Source: Semisulcospira habei (taxonomy: Eukaryota > Mollusca > Gastropoda > Semisulcospiridae). Taken from it: DNA of 64,000 nucleotides. Shown in pieces: positions 10,172 to 21,051 of this stretch. The DNA is taken from positions 181,266,671 through 181,330,670 of the forward strand of contig BTPG01000001.1 of NCBI GenBank assembly GCA_036245525.1, in the 5' to 3' direction. Numbering within the stretch: position 1 is the stretch's first letter; the number at the start of each line of letters is the position of its first letter. The notes beneath the pieces are model-generated. The model was given only the letters and a program-made list of their open reading frames with translations, was not told where the DNA came from and did no database searches. A program made the translations under genes and the position numbers.

Positions 10172-12300
10172 CTATAGGGCTTGCCCACGTCGTCTGCAGG
10201 CATTTTCGTGACTGCGGAGGCCAATCCGGGACAGGCAGGTTCGACCGCAGTGGCTGCAGGGGAAGGTCTGGTCAGGGTTCTGAGTTACGACAACTCTGTT
10301 TTTTCTCCTGAGCCGCTTGTCCTTGGTTAGCTCTGCGAGAGTCTTCAAAGGAGACGGCTGCCTTGTGAATGGTGGAGCCCCAGGTGTCACGGTCCGCAGC
10401 AAGCAAAGACCACTGGCGGTGGTCGATTTGGCAGGCACTAAGTGACTTCTTGAGACCGTCTTTGTATCTCTTCTTTGGTGCCCCTCTGTCTCGGTGTCCA
10501 GTGGCGAGCTCGCCGAACAGAGTGATCTTGGGTAGGCGATGATCCTCCATCCTGGAGACGTGCCCCGCCCAGCGAAGCTGTGTCCGCAGCAGCAAAGCCT
10601 CGATGCTCAAAGTTTCCGCCTGTTCAAGGACCTCGACGTTGGTGACATAGTCACTCCAGTGAATGCTGAGGATGGTACGCAGGCAGCGCTGGTGAAAGCG
10701 TTCGAGGAGTCGTAGTTGGCTGCGGTAGAGGGCCCAGGACTTGGAACCGTACAGCAGGGTGGTGAGGATGACAGCTCTGTACACGCTGATCTTGGTGCCT
10801 TTTTTCAGCTGTTGATTTTGCCACACCCGCTTGAATAGTCGCCCGAAAGCACTGTTCGCTTTTGCCAGCCTGTTGTCCAGCTCCTTGTCCAGCTTGGCGT
10901 CTGACGTGATGATGCAGCCGAGGTAGGTAAACTGGTGTACAGACTTCAGTTCAGACTTGCCGATGGTGATGTGGGGAGGGCGATGCTCTTCCTTGGGTGC
11001 TGGCTGATGAAGGACCTCTGTCTTTTTCAGACTGACCTCAAGTCCAAAGAGCTGGGCGGCATCTGCGAAGCAGGACGTAATGCGCTGCAAGGCTCTCTCT
11101 GTGTGTGCAACAAGGGCAGCGTCATCAGCAAAGAGCAGCTCACGAATCAGTTGGTCTAGGGTTTTCGTGTGGGCCTGCAGTCGTCTGAGGTTGAACAGGC
11201 TGCCATCGAGACGATACCTGATGTACACTGCGTCGTCATTGTCAAGGTCCACTGTGGCCTGCTTCAACATCATGCTGAAGAAGATGGTGAAGAGGGTCGG
11301 TGCCAGCACGCAGCCTTGCTTCACGCCGTTGCGAATGGGGAATGGTTCTGAGAGGTCACTGTTTAGTCTGACCTGGCCTTGCTGGTCCTCGTGGAGCTGG
11401 ACGATCATGTTGAGGAACTTTGGGGGACAGCCTAGTCGCTCCAGGATCTGCCACATACCTTGCCTGCTCACAGTGTCAAACGCTTTTGTTAGGTCGACAA
11501 ACGTTACGTACAGCCCTTTGTTCTGCTCGTGGCACTTCTCCTGAAGCTGTCTCAGCACAAAGACCATGTCGGTGGTACTCCTGTTGGCTCTGAAGCCACA
11601 CTGGCCCTCTGGGAGGTGGTCTTCAGCGATGGCAGGTACCAGCCGATTCAGGAGCAACCTTGCGAGAATTTTCCCGGCAATGGACAGCAAGGTAATTCCA
11701 CGATAATTAGAGCAGGCAGACTTCTCTCCTTTGTTCTTGTACAGGGTGATGATGACTGCATCACGGAGATCCTTTGGTAGTGTTCCTTTTTCACAGCAGC
11801 AGAGAAAGAGGTCATGGAGCTTGTTGTGCAGTGCTGGGCCTCCATGTTTCCATATCTCTGGCGGGATTCCGTCAATGCCTGCTGCTTTGCCACTCTTGAG
11901 CTGGTGGATGGCTGTGAGGGTCTCTTCGGCGGTGGGCGGTTCGTCCAGTTCAACCTTTAGTGGAAGGTGTGGGATTTGGAGGATGACTGTTTCTTGAACA
12001 GTGCGCTCAGCGCCGAAGAGGTCCTGAAAGTATTCCGACCAGTGGTTCAAGATGGAGGTATTATCTGTGAGGAGTGCCTGTCCATCAGCGCTTCGCAGGG
12101 GACTTTGTACCAGGTGCCTAGGGCCATACACTGCTTTCAGTGCTTCGTAGAAGCCCCTGTAGTCACCGTTGTCAGCGCAGAGCTGGGTCCTCTGTGCGAG
12201 TCTGGACCACCACTCGTTCTGGAGTTCTCAAAGCTTGAGCTGGAGACTGCTGCAGATGAGGCGGAAGGCAGACTTCTTCACAGGGCAGGAAGGCTGGGCT
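10172..12300 (-). pseudogene. LINE A reverse transcriptase with C-terminal zinc finger
   Basis: An open stretch of 619 codons (10272-12131) has RT motifs: KNKGEKSACSNYRGITLLS, GFRANRSTTDMVF, FVDLTKAFDTVSR, GVKQGCVLAPTLF and the catalytic LFADDAALV. A thumb and a C-terminal domain (YGSKSWALYRSQ, LRWAGHVSRM) follow. After a frameshift near 10290-10310 the finger FPCSHCGRTCLSRIGLRSHE continues, spacing C-x2-C-x12-H-x3-C. Upstream of 12131 the frame continues (ADNGDYRGFYEALKAVYGP) but a TGA near 12232 breaks it. It is therefore a decayed copy. A 5'-truncated sister lies at 21052. Confidence 0.85.
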
Positions 12301-12465
12301 AGGTGGGCCTGGTGGGCGGCTCATTTTTTTGCTAGAATTCCTGGATCTCTACGTCGTTTTCGTCAAACCAGTCTTTGTTTCTCTTTCTAGCAAAGCCCAA
12401 GACTTCCACAGAAGATTTTACAATAGCAGTTTTCAGTTGTTCCCAGAGTGTTTCAGGGGAGGAGT

Positions 12466-13379
12466 CTACTGGATCAACTGTGTCTTTGAGCATGCGCTGT
12501 TAATTGGCCTGAAGGGCAGCTTTCTTGTCGTCGCGCTGAAGGCTGGCAACATCAAGCTTTTTCTTGGGGGGCCCCCTTTCTTGGGTTTCAGCTTGAGGCG
12601 GAGCCTGAGTTTGCAGCGAACAAGGCGGTGGTCAGTGTGGCACTCTGCGCTGGGCATCACTCTGGTGAGGAGGACGTCACTGCGGTCCCTCTGACGCACT
12701 AGGACATAGTCGATAAGGTGCCAGTGCTTGGAGCGAGGATGCATCCAGGTGGTCTTTCGACTGTCCTTTTGCTGGAAAGTAGTGTTGGTGATGACAAGTT
12801 GCTGCTCTGCACAGAGCTCCAACAGTAGGCGACCATTGTCATTGCAGTTCCCAACGCCATGCTTGCCGAGGACTCCTTTCCAGGCTTCAGAGTCTTGGCC
12901 CACTCTGGCGTTGAAGTCGCCAAGGATGATGACTTTGTCGTCTGCAGGGGTGCTCTGCAGGAGGCTGCGCAGGTCAGAGTAGAACTTGTCTTTTTCTGCA
13001 GGCTCTGCCAGGAGGGTTGGGGAGTACACACTGAGAAGGGTGACGTATTGCTGGTGTCTCAGTGGGAGGCGCATGGACATGATGCGGTCGGAGTGACCCG
13101 TTGGTAGGTTTTCCAACTTAGTCGCAATGGGGGTCTTCACTATGAAGCCCACGCCTGAGAGCCGTCTTTCTGATGCAGGCCTGCCTGACCAGTAGAGGGT
13201 GTAGCCAGCGCCAAGTTCTTGGAGGCTGCCTTCCTCCGGGAGGCGTACTTCGCTGAGCGCGGCGATGTCGATGTTTAACCTCCGCAATTCATGGGCAATG
13301 AGCGACGCTCAGGGCATCCACTGTCTGCTGTGTCAAGCATGGTTCGGATGTTCCAGCATGCTACGTTGAGTCCGGTCAT
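12466..13379 (-). pseudogene. LINE A apurinic-type endonuclease
   Basis: Starts at ATG 13379 with MTGLNVACWNIRTMLDTADS, then a one-base frameshift near 13308. It stays open from 13287 to 12466: LRRLNIDIAALSEVRLPEEG, VIILGDFNARVGQDSE (metal and catalytic region) and TDHRLVRCKLRL (the SDH-type motif, here TDH). This is an AP-endonuclease-like domain that nicks the target in LINE retrotransposition. A frame loss separates it from the RT part, so the original single ORF2 is now broken in at least two places. Confidence 0.83.
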
Positions 13380-13929
13380 GGTCGTCGTGAAAGTGGATCC
13401 GTTGTTTTTTCTTGTTTTCTGACCGCATGAGAAGATGCCCGTTGACCGCGGCTAGCCAACTGGGGTTACGAGGGGATGAGCTTTGGTTAGGCCACCTTTT
13501 CTAGGCCCCTCTCCATGTGGAGCAAGCAGTGCTGTCCCTAGAGAAGGCTGCTTGGTCGTTCAGGGTATGCCAAGTGACGTTGTCATCCCCAGGTCAACAT
13601 CAGGCGACCAATATCCTGAACCGCCTGCATGCAGGTTTGAGACTGCGGCTTCCAGTGACATCTTTCACCTGCCGTTTTGCCCCTTGCCCATCGCTACAGG
13701 ACTTGGAAAGTTCAGTGTCATAGTCCGTGGGCGTTTCCTAAAGCCTGCGCGGTGGAGCTTTTTGGTGGAGTGCAGTGTGCGCAGTACTGGCCCCACCCTT
13801 TAAACCCTTGGTTCGTTTGCCATGGCCTAGCAAGCTGGGATGGTGGCATCGAGGTCCTCAGGTCGTAGGTTTTATATCAGACTGTCCTTGTCTTAGTCTC
13901 TGGCTCAAAAGCCTTCCCCAGAGACACGG

Positions 13930-14171
13930 GGGCTTTGATGTCAGGGGTTTCCTCCCTTAGCCTTTTCGCAGCCAAGCGGCCAGGCCTGCAAGGCAGCAGG
14001 GGACTCGTGGGGGTCGGGGTCGTCTATGTCCCGTGCAGATGTGAACATCTGCCCACTGCCCAGACGGTGACACTTACCAGAGGAGAAAAATCCAACGCCG
14101 GAACCCGGTATCGAACCTTGCACCTTTGGCATTGGAGGCAGACGCCTTAACCACTGCGCCACTTCCCCGCC
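13930..14171 (-). mobile_element. tRNA-derived SINE or SINE-like head
   Basis: The minus strand starts near 14171 with GGGGAAGTGGCGCAGTGGTT, an A box, and has the B box GGTTCGATACC at 14117-14107. These are RNA polymerase III promoter boxes of a tRNA-like head of about 70 bp, followed by a non-tRNA body. The acceptor stem does not close, so it is not a tRNA gene. The body runs straight into the LINE A 5' region with no visible tail or duplication. The downstream border is a guess. Confidence 0.65.
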
Positions 14172-14255
14172 TGGGAGGAGACACCGGGGATCCAAGTATA
14201 GGAGCCCGGGTGGCCTCCCCTACCAGCCTATACCGGCAAGCATGTGGTGAACTCA
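14172..14255 (+). repeat. Inner part of the DIRS A left inverted repeat
   Basis: GGAGACACCGGGGATCCAAG, AGGCCTCCCCTACCAGCC-like text, and AGCATGTGGTGAACTCACCT are the reverse complement of the right inverted repeat at about 20050-20135. This proves that 10091-10143 and this block belong to one element split by the LINE and SINE. Confidence 0.85.
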
Positions 14256-14593
14256 CCTCAGTTTCACTCTTCGCTCGACCGTGCGCGGTCGAGTTTTTGC
14301 CTTGCTCCATTTCGGATGTTATCTTCTATGGTTTACTAGAACTTTGGACCTCAGGCCTTGGGGTCTTTTTGATAAGCCTTGGACTCGCTTCCTTTTGTTG
14401 GCTTCTCTACTCTTCAAAGTTAGAAGACTACTGTGTGTGAACTGAGCGCCAACTGGTTCGGACTGGCTCGACTTTTCAGTGAGCTTGGCCGTGGCCTTGG
14501 GGTTTAGGCTTGTGACTACTCACGTGACTTTGTGCCTCGTGGTGTGAGTGCGACTTGGGGCGTTTACGCCTTGTTCGGTTATCAGCGGACGCT

Positions 14594-15199
14594 ATGGCTA
14601 CTTCTGTGTTGAAGTCTTGCCTCCTGTGCGGGGACTTTCAGTGGCCTTCCGACGCCCACGACGCTGGCTTACCGTGTTAGGACAGTTCTTCGGACAGGAC
14701 GTGTGACGTGTGTTCCGAGTGGAGGAAAGACCGGTGGTCGCAGATGTGGGACTCTACAGACGTGTCCGGCCCTCTCGGCCGCTTCAGTATCCCCGGACTC
14801 CTCCACAGGATGGCGTCTCTCCGTCGGCTCCTCGAGCACCGCTTCGCTCCGTCGTCCGGGCCGTCCGGCTCGCAGGTAATTCCCCTTCTTGCACCTTTAT
14901 CTTGCAGGTACTCCCTCACCGCTCTGAGTCTTCGGAGCAGGGTAGGTGAGTTTCTGAGTCGCGCTCCCCACACTCTGCTTCGTCAGAGCGTGGCTTGAGC
15001 CTTTGGTCTGCTCACCCCCCGCTCCGCTTCGGGCGAACGGTCTAGGCGAGCTGAGCGTTCGTCCACCACCCCCTGCTCTGGGTCCCCGAGCGGGTTCGGC
15101 GGGACGAACGCAAGCATAGCAGAAAGAGAGAAAACGTTCTAAGAGAGGTTCTCACTTACGCTCCGAGGCGTCAGAGCGTGACTTCAGGCCCTTAGTAGT

Positions 15200-15232
<33 letters not shown>

Positions 15233-15282
15233 GTTCCGCTGTTCAGAGTGGGCCCAGACAGCTTCGCTTACTTACGTCCCCC

Positions 15283-15314
<32 letters not shown>

Positions 15315-16960
15315 TCCTGGTCACACCGGGGGCCGCATGCTCAACACTTGTCCCATCCCCGCTTCGCTTCGCCTGAGCGGGCTACATAATCTGTCCCCCC
15401 CCCCTCCCCCCCCCCACCCTGTATCGACCAGGCGGGCCCAGTGTGGCTTAGACATGCATCCCCTTCGCTCCGAGGCGTCTGAGCTGGGGCAGTGTGCTCA
15501 AAGATTGTCCCCTCCCTGCTTCGCTTCACCTGAGCGGGCTAGGCGAGACCTTAAACTGTCCCCCCCCCCCCCCCCCCGCCCCCCCCCCCCCCTTCCGCCC
15601 CGCCCCATTCCGACCAGGCGGGCCCGGTGTGACTTGGACACGCATCCCCTTCGCTCCGAGGCATCTGAGCGGGGGCAGCATGCTCAAAGATTGTCCCCTC
15701 CCCGCTTCGCTTCGCCTGAGCGGGCTAGGCGAGACCATGAACTGTTCACCCCCCTCCCCCCCCCCCCCCCCCCCCCCCTGCCCCGTACCGACCAGGCGGG
15801 CCCGGTGTGACTTGGACACACGTCCCCTTCGCTCCGAAGCGTCTGAGCTGGGGCAGCGTGCTCAAAGATTGTCCCCTCCCCGCTTCGTTTTTCCTGAGCG
15901 GGCTTGGCGTGACCCTATTTGTCCCCCCCCCCCCCCCCCCCCCCCCGCCCCATATCGACCAGGCGGGCCTGGTGTGACATCATCATGCATCCCCCCTGCT
16001 CCGAGGTCTTGGAACGGGGGCCGCATGCCCAGAATTTGTCCCCTCCCCGCTCCGCTTTTCCTGAGCGGGCTTGGCATGACCCCTTTAGGTTTCCCCCCCT
16101 CCCGCCCCGTTTTTTCCAGGCGGGCCCGGTGTGACCAGGACACTTCGTCTCTAGACCGTTTACGTTTGGGGAGCGGTCTCCAGCACCCGCGTTCGGAACC
16201 TAGCGTCACCCTCCGGGCACCTTTGTGGGATAGACGGTCTAGCTTCTTGGAACCGGCTGTCCTCAACCTTCATCCTACGGATTCGGCTTCGGACATCTTC
16301 TTGCGGGTCTCTACCACTGGATCTCCCTCCCTGCTGTCAGCTGTCTCGTCGGTCTCCTCCTCCTCGGACAACGTCGGCCCTTCGCTCAACTCGCAGATGG
16401 CCCGCCCTCAGCCAGCGGCTTCACGGACCTCACCGAGGCGGTCTCTGCCCAGTTACGCCACGACTCCTTCGGTGACACGGGGTTCTTCACAGATTCATGG
16501 TGGCCTGTGGAGATTAACTTGTTGTTCTGCCAGGCCTGGTACGCTGGGCACTCTCAAGCTCTCGCCGTCCCTCTTCCAGCGGTGGATGCGTCGGCCCTAG
16601 ACCAGGCGGGCGGCCGCATTACAGTCCAGAACGCTTCGCCTCGGCCTCTCGACAGGATCGCCTCCTTCGTGCGGATTTCGTGGGCGTGCTCTGATTTACT
16701 GGCTAATCAGGCGGTCTTGCAGTTCCTGGAGGAATCTTGGGACCTGGAGGATTCGTCCCCGTTCCGCGTTGTGCAGTCCATCCTGGTAGCGGCCATTTGG
16801 GCCGCCTACCTTTCCTCCTCCGACGCCATGGCAGCCTCCGCCATCTGTATGGAAACGACCTTTGGAGGCGGGATTCCCTCCTGCGTCTCTGCGCGGATCA
16901 TCCCCAGTCGGTGAAGACTCAGCTCTGACAGGCCCCCTTCGGCGGTTCCCAGCTGTTCGG
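14594..16960 (+). pseudogene. DIRS A gag-like gene
   Basis: Begins near 14594 with ATSVLKSCLLCGDFQWPSDA, matching the gag finger of other copies (C-x2-C-x-FQWPSD-x-H...C), but stops at TAG 14680. The middle is the poly-C repeat array. The C-terminal conserved block WYAGHSQALAVPLPAVDA and RPLDRIASFV lies at 16540-16690, and the frame ends near 16914. Sister blocks lie at 24600, 32440 and 55440. The role is presumably nucleocapsid-like; the sequence shows only a putative zinc finger and a conserved helical C-terminal block. Broken by stops. Confidence 0.65.
15199..16140 (+). repeat. Poly-C tandem repeat array inside DIRS A gag
   Basis: Five units, each with a C-run of about 20-35 bases and then GACCAGGCGGGCCCGGTGTG. 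Anchors lie near 15424, 15612, 15788, 15956 and 16116, so unit length falls from 188 to 160 bp. Each unit also carries a CGCTCCGAGGCGTCTGAGC-like segment. The array stays open in one frame for hundreds of codons (proline-rich). A single unit is kept in DIRS F at 54610-54700. C-run lengths may be imprecise in the assembly. Confidence 0.85.
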
Positions 16961-17039
16961 CGACACGTGGCAGACAGTTTAGGACGCTTCCTAGGCACAA
17001 GCTGTTCAGGGGACACGGGCTGTCGGTGATGGAAGTTTC

Positions 17040-18540
17040 TACGTTTGGCCTTGGCCTGCCTTGACTCTTCTTCGTTTCGCCGTCGAAGGCCCACAGCTGT
17101 CGTTCAAGCCTCCTCCTCCTTTACGCCGGTCCATCTTGTGGACCCTTCAACCAACTCAAGGCAGTCGCTCTGCATGGAGAGGTGTAGACCTGGGTCAACA
17201 AACCGCGACAGAAGTGGTCTCCCGACACGACACGGCGTTTCTACAACCGCCTCCTTCATCCCCGATCCTTTGGGCAGTTGGCACCCAGTCTTCAGGCACT
17301 ATTCAAGTCTCCTTTAGGCGCCACCCTGCGTATGGAAACAGCCAGTCTCTCCTCTCAGCAGTCCGGCCGATGGATCTCGCTTTCAGCCTCGATCTTCAGA
17401 CATGTTCTTCAAGGACCGATTCTTCCGTCTTCGCGCCGGTACTTTCTTGCCTTGGCGGGATCGTTACCAGCTCCGATCCCTCCCCTTCTGCCTCTACGTC
17501 TGTCCTTGGGTCTTCTTGCGGATCCTCGACTTGGTGATGGCCAGCTTTGTCAGTGGTCGCTGCTTCCGTCCTTCACTTCTTGGACGACTTGCTGCTTCGC
17601 TACCTAGTCGCCTCAACTCTCATAGAGGACAGAGACGCCCAGCGTTCTCTCCTTCTCCGCCTCAGTTTCTTCGGCCACTTGGGCAAGTCCGACCTCACCC
17701 TTTCTCGCCGTTCTGCACCTAGACATGAATTCCTGATCGACTTCATCCTGTTCCGCCTGCCCTTGGCTTGGTGACAGTAGATCGCCGAACTCGTTCGGCG
17801 GTTGGAGTTAGGGGTCTCCTTCAAGGACAGTTCTGGCTTCCGCCCCTGGGACAACTCGGCGCAGCAGCGGACTCGCTTCCCTTCGGTCGGGGCTAGAGGA
17901 TACTTAGTGAAAAGGCTCGCCGCGGTGTCTACACCTCCTCCTACGCTGGCACTCTTCATTGGCGCCCTGACAAATCCGTTATGTTACCCCGCTTCCCGCC
18001 CCCTCCTCGGGCTTGGGCGGATCTCGCTTGGTGGGCGACGGGCGTGCCCCTGTGCTCCCCTCCGCCCTGGTGATCTCTCTGCACCGACGCGAGCCAGTCC
18101 GGCTGGGGCGCACAATCTTCCCGGACTTTGCCTTGAGTCTTCGCAGACAGTCACTTCAACTGGGAGTTATAAGAACTTGGGTTGGCCCTCTACGCCTGGC
18201 CAGAAACTCTGACCTTCCAGGAAGTCCTTGTCTTCCAGACAACTCGACAGTGGCGGTCTTGGATCAGAACCAGGAGGCACGCGCCCGGCCTCCTGGTGCT
18301 TCCTCCTTACCTTTTCCTGCTCTGGTGTCGGACCGGGACATCGCTCTTCGAGCCCGCCACTTCCCGGCGTGGTCCCTGCGCCCAGACTTCCTTCGCTTGA
18401 TCTGCTCACGATGGGAGGCGCCGCTAGTCAACCTTACCGCCAGTTGAAACTTCCAGCTTCCGCTGTTTGCCTGTCTTGTACCGGACCCTCTCTCCTGGGC
18501 GGTAGATGCGCTATCCTTCCTAGGACGGACTGATCTCGTA
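17040..18540 (+). pseudogene. DIRS A reverse transcriptase and RNase H remnants
   Basis: Aligned by eye with DIRS F 56340-57790. Recognisable pieces are TRSPILWAVG-like and QTCSSRTDSSVFAPVLSCLG text around 17280-17500 (RT), a TWTTCCFAT-like LDDLL region near 17580, and RNase H text such as LCAPLRPGDLSAPTRASPAG near 18050. Frame changes occur every 100-200 bases, so no product can be made. Confidence 0.6.
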
Positions 18541-18599
18541 TGTTTACCCCCTGTCGGTGCTGGTGCCAAAGAACCTGCGGAAACTTCGGGATTCTCTTC

Positions 18600-19760
18600 C
18601 TGGTGGCCCCCTTCTTTGGACCTAGAGGGGACCACGGATTGGCTCGTTCTAGCAATGGACCTGGCCCTACAGCTCCCCTCCCCGCCCACGATGCCCAGGC
18701 ATCTCCGCCCAGCTCTCTTCCACCCGCGGCCGGAGCTCCTCCTCCTTCACGCAGGGAAGTTGTCCAGCAAGCCCTCGCCGCTAGAGGTTCTCGGATGCGG
18801 CATTGGCAGCAGCCCGCAGACTGTCTACCAGGAATGTGTGCGAAGGCTAGTGGAGGATCTCCCAGTCGGGGGGCGCCGCCCGGCCGCTCCCTCCCCCACG
18901 AGTCTCACTATCTCCTACTGGCGGAATTCTTCTTATGGCGCTTCGACGACTAAGGATAAGCTCCTTTTACCGTCAAGGGTACCGCTCCGTGGTCGCACAC
19001 ACTTACCGCCACCTGGGCCTTTCGATTCCGGCCCTTGCAAGGCCTTCGGAACCTTTGGCTTGGTGGAACTCTGTGTCCTCTCTCCTGTCTCTCATACCTC
19101 GGTGGGTCCTAAATACAGACGGCTTCGAACCCCTGCCTTGGGCACGGTTCACTGTCCGGACCCGGAATACGTGTTACCTCCTGGCGCTTGCCATGGCTTT
19201 CGCGTGAGCGAGCTGCATGCGCTCTCTTTACACCCCGCAGGTTGGCAGTTCGAGCCTTTGGCCCAACGCAGCTTCTCACTGACCCGTCCTTCAGGCCAAG
19301 AGTCGGCCTCCCTCGGCTGCTCCCCAGATGCTGACCGTACGTCCGTTCAGAGGGATGACCGACCCCACGAGGCGCGTCAACAGGACCCAGTCCGGGCAAT
19401 GCAGAATTCCTGCATTGCTCACATCCCAACCCTCTAACGAGTACCCGCCTCTTCCTTCCACCTTCATCAGGCAGACCGAGTAGCTCGGCCCAGGCATTTC
19501 GCCCTGGCTGCGGTGGATGACTCGTTGGCCTTCCAAGACTTCTCCCCGTACGGGGGATAGACGGTTACAGATACAGGCGCATGAAGTACGAGCAGGTGCC
19601 CCCAGAGCGGCCTTTGACCGCAACTGCTCGGTTATTGACATCGGGACGGCGGTAGGCGGGTGTGCAGTGCCACCTTCGCCCGCTTCTACCTCCGCGACCT
19701 ATCCGGCCAGCGTGACTCCCTGATCTGGATGGGCAACATCTCCGTGGCCCAGCACTCCCT
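18600..19760 (+). pseudogene. DIRS A tyrosine recombinase remnant
   Basis: The order matches the recombinase of DIRS F: DGFEPLPWARFTVRTRNTCY near 19120, LLALAMAFA, then AHEVRAGAPRAAFDRNCSV near 19580 containing the HxxR motif, then an ASTSATYPASVTP segment. In another frame that segment reads FARFYLRDLSGQRDS with the likely nucleophile tyrosine. Stops and frameshifts are frequent. Recombinase would insert the circular DNA copy of the element. Confidence 0.65.
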
Positions 19761-19889
19761 CCGTGCACCACAGGCGCCATAGGCACTTCTTCACTGAAAT
19801 CGTCGGGAGTGCTCCTTGTGGGCCAGCGGAGGGTGTTAGGTATAGGGGTTGGGTGTCGGCACCCTCTTCCTCTTTGCTATTCTTCCATA

Positions 19890-19983
19890 TAGTAATGCCA
19901 TCGGTAATGTATTTTAAAAAAACAAATGAATTTTTTTCTAAAATGTTTTTTTTTTTTGAAAAATACTTACCGATGGCATTACT
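19890..19983 (+). repeat. DIRS A internal complementary region
   Basis: AGTAATGCCATCGGTAATGT, an A/T-rich centre, then ACTTACCGATGGCATTACT form an inverted pair. The first half is the reverse complement of the element's left end (10091-10125) and the second half of its right end (20197-20252). That is the junction expected if the two ends were joined in a circle, the hallmark template used by DIRS elements. Confidence 0.85.
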
Positions 19984-20049
19984 CGGATGGCCCTCCCGCC
20001 TGCCCCGCTTGTCTCCTTGGCTAAGTGTTTTTGGCTGCGTGTGAAATTG

Positions 20050-20252
20050 AGGTGAGTTCACCACATGCTTGCCGGTATAGGCTGGTAGGGGAGGCCACCC
20101 GGGCTCCTATACTTGGATCCCCGGTGTCTCCTTCCCAGTTGTGTATGGGACACAACTTTGGGCTGAAATCGCTAGGCTATAGAGTGTATTCCATATAGTA
20201 ATGCCATCGGTAAGTATTTTTCCAAAAAATACATTTTAGAAAAAAAATTCAT
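20050..20252 (+). repeat. DIRS A right inverted terminal repeat
   Basis: Contains AGGTGAGTTCACCACATGCT, AGGGGAGGCCACCCGGGCTC, the segment AGAGTGTATTCCATATAGTA and ATGCCATCGGTAAGTATTTT. It is the reverse complement of 10091-10143 plus 14172-14255. The end of the element lies near the AAAAATTCAT at about 20252. Confidence 0.8.
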
Positions 20253-20253
20253 G

Positions 20254-20668
20254 TTTCCCATCGTGCATCATTTTATTCAGAAGTGTGTCAGATAAACGAC
20301 GGTCTGAACCATGCTGAAGAGAAAAGAACCGGAATCGATGTGTAAAGATGTGTTTGACATCGCACACTATATGATGCAATGGCCTGTTTATCGGCCGGCC
20401 GTACACACTGGAGCGATACAAGTCAGTGAATTTTTATGTCTAGTTCATGTGTGTTTCGAGGACGTTTTGCTTTGAATTGCCGGTACTCCTCATCGTCAGT
20501 GGACCAAACCGTGGAGATGAAAATTTAGTGTAGCTTTCTGCTGCACGTATCTCGATCTCTGTTTAATCCTATTCCCCGTATTGGCTGGGGATTAGGATTG
20601 ATAGCTCTAGGACTTTCCTACTGACTTGTGACAGTAGGTTGTTGGCTCACTTTCGGAAGGATGCTCGC
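20254..20668. other. Non-coding stretch between elements
   Basis: No gene seen. GTGTAAAGATGTGT followed by CATCGCACACTATATGATGC (20339-20391) recurs with two changes at 22736-22788. A short inverted match (TTTTATTCAG...CAGATAAAC near 20270) corresponds to GTTTATCTGAACTGAATAAA near 22783. This may be DIRS B leader or an unknown repeat. Confidence 0.4.
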
Positions 20669-20670
20669 AT

Positions 20671-20900
20671 GGGGACGTAGCTTAGTGGATAAGACTGCGC
20701 TGGCAGTCATGAGGTCCCGGGTTCGAATCCCCTGGTGGGCAGGAATGGGATGTGGACTTTTCCTCATTCCCATTGAGTCAAATTTACGTACAGACTCGGC
20801 TTACGGTTGCCTGTCTCGCCTTTGTGTGCACAGCACGCATAATCATCAAGTGCGCACGTAAAAAATCCCATTACCACTAATCGATAAAAGAAGGCCCAGT
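20671..20900 (+). mobile_element. tRNA-derived SINE
   Basis: GGGGACGTAGCTTAGTGGAT opens a tRNA-like head with an A box. The B box GGTTCGAATCC lies at 20720-20730. After the head (to about 20742) comes a body with a GCACAGCACGCATAATCATC-like part and GCACGTAAAAAATCCCATTA. The acceptor stem does not pair, so this is a SINE and not a tRNA gene. The right border near 20900 is uncertain. It lies on the same strand as the host gene. Confidence 0.75.
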
Positions 20901-21051
20901 AGGGCCGGTAAAATGGAAACAGAAATATTTCACATGCACCGAAGTTAATAGCCGGGTGGAGGTTTGCACATAAAGTAGCGCTTAACTAGCAGCAGGCTTT
21001 CAAAGCTCCAGCGTCCATCCCTACAGCGGCGCCTTGAGCATCTTTAATTAG

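Larger units (their letters stand above)
10144..13950 (-). mobile_element. APE-type non-LTR retrotransposon (LINE A)
   Basis: Minus-strand LINE inserted into the left inverted repeat of DIRS A. Its 3' end reads ...CGCGAAGTGAAGCCAAGA on the minus strand; a second copy at 21055-22440 ends alike. It has an endonuclease frame, a reverse-transcriptase frame and a C-terminal CCHC finger. The stretch 13380-13950 upstream of the endonuclease ATG has no gene and is probably the 5' UTR. About 40 bp of the host repeat are missing at the insertion point and no target duplication is visible. Family: endonuclease LINE related to RTE-like groups; I cannot fix the clade. Confidence 0.8.
10091..20252 (+). mobile_element. 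DIRS-type tyrosine-recombinase retrotransposon A, degenerate
   Basis: Left end GTTGTTTTTTCAAAATATGT, then ACCGATGGCATTACTATATG to 10143. The left inverted repeat resumes at about 14172 with GGAGACACCGGGGATCCAAG and runs to 14255, matching the reverse complement of 20050-20215. The interruption is the LINE plus SINE. Inside are a gag pseudogene, RT/RNase H remnants and a tyrosine-recombinase remnant, then the internal complementary region (19890-19983) and right inverted repeat. This split-repeat plan is that of DIRS retrotransposons, which integrate by recombinase and not by integrase. Many frameshifts and stops show it is dead. Confidence 0.85.

Noticed and set aside
14100..14171. tRNA gene on the minus strand
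   Set aside because: SINE-like head only; no paired acceptor stem.
15337..16600. Proline-rich host protein
   Set aside because: The frame is a poly-C tandem repeat within a DIRS gag, flanked by DIRS-specific segments.
16696..19641. Minus-strand open frames across DIRS A
   Set aside because: They are shadows of a GC-rich degenerate coding region; the + strand text aligns with four other DIRS copies.
20671..20742. tRNA gene
   Set aside because: A and B boxes are present but the acceptor stem does not pair and a SINE body follows.
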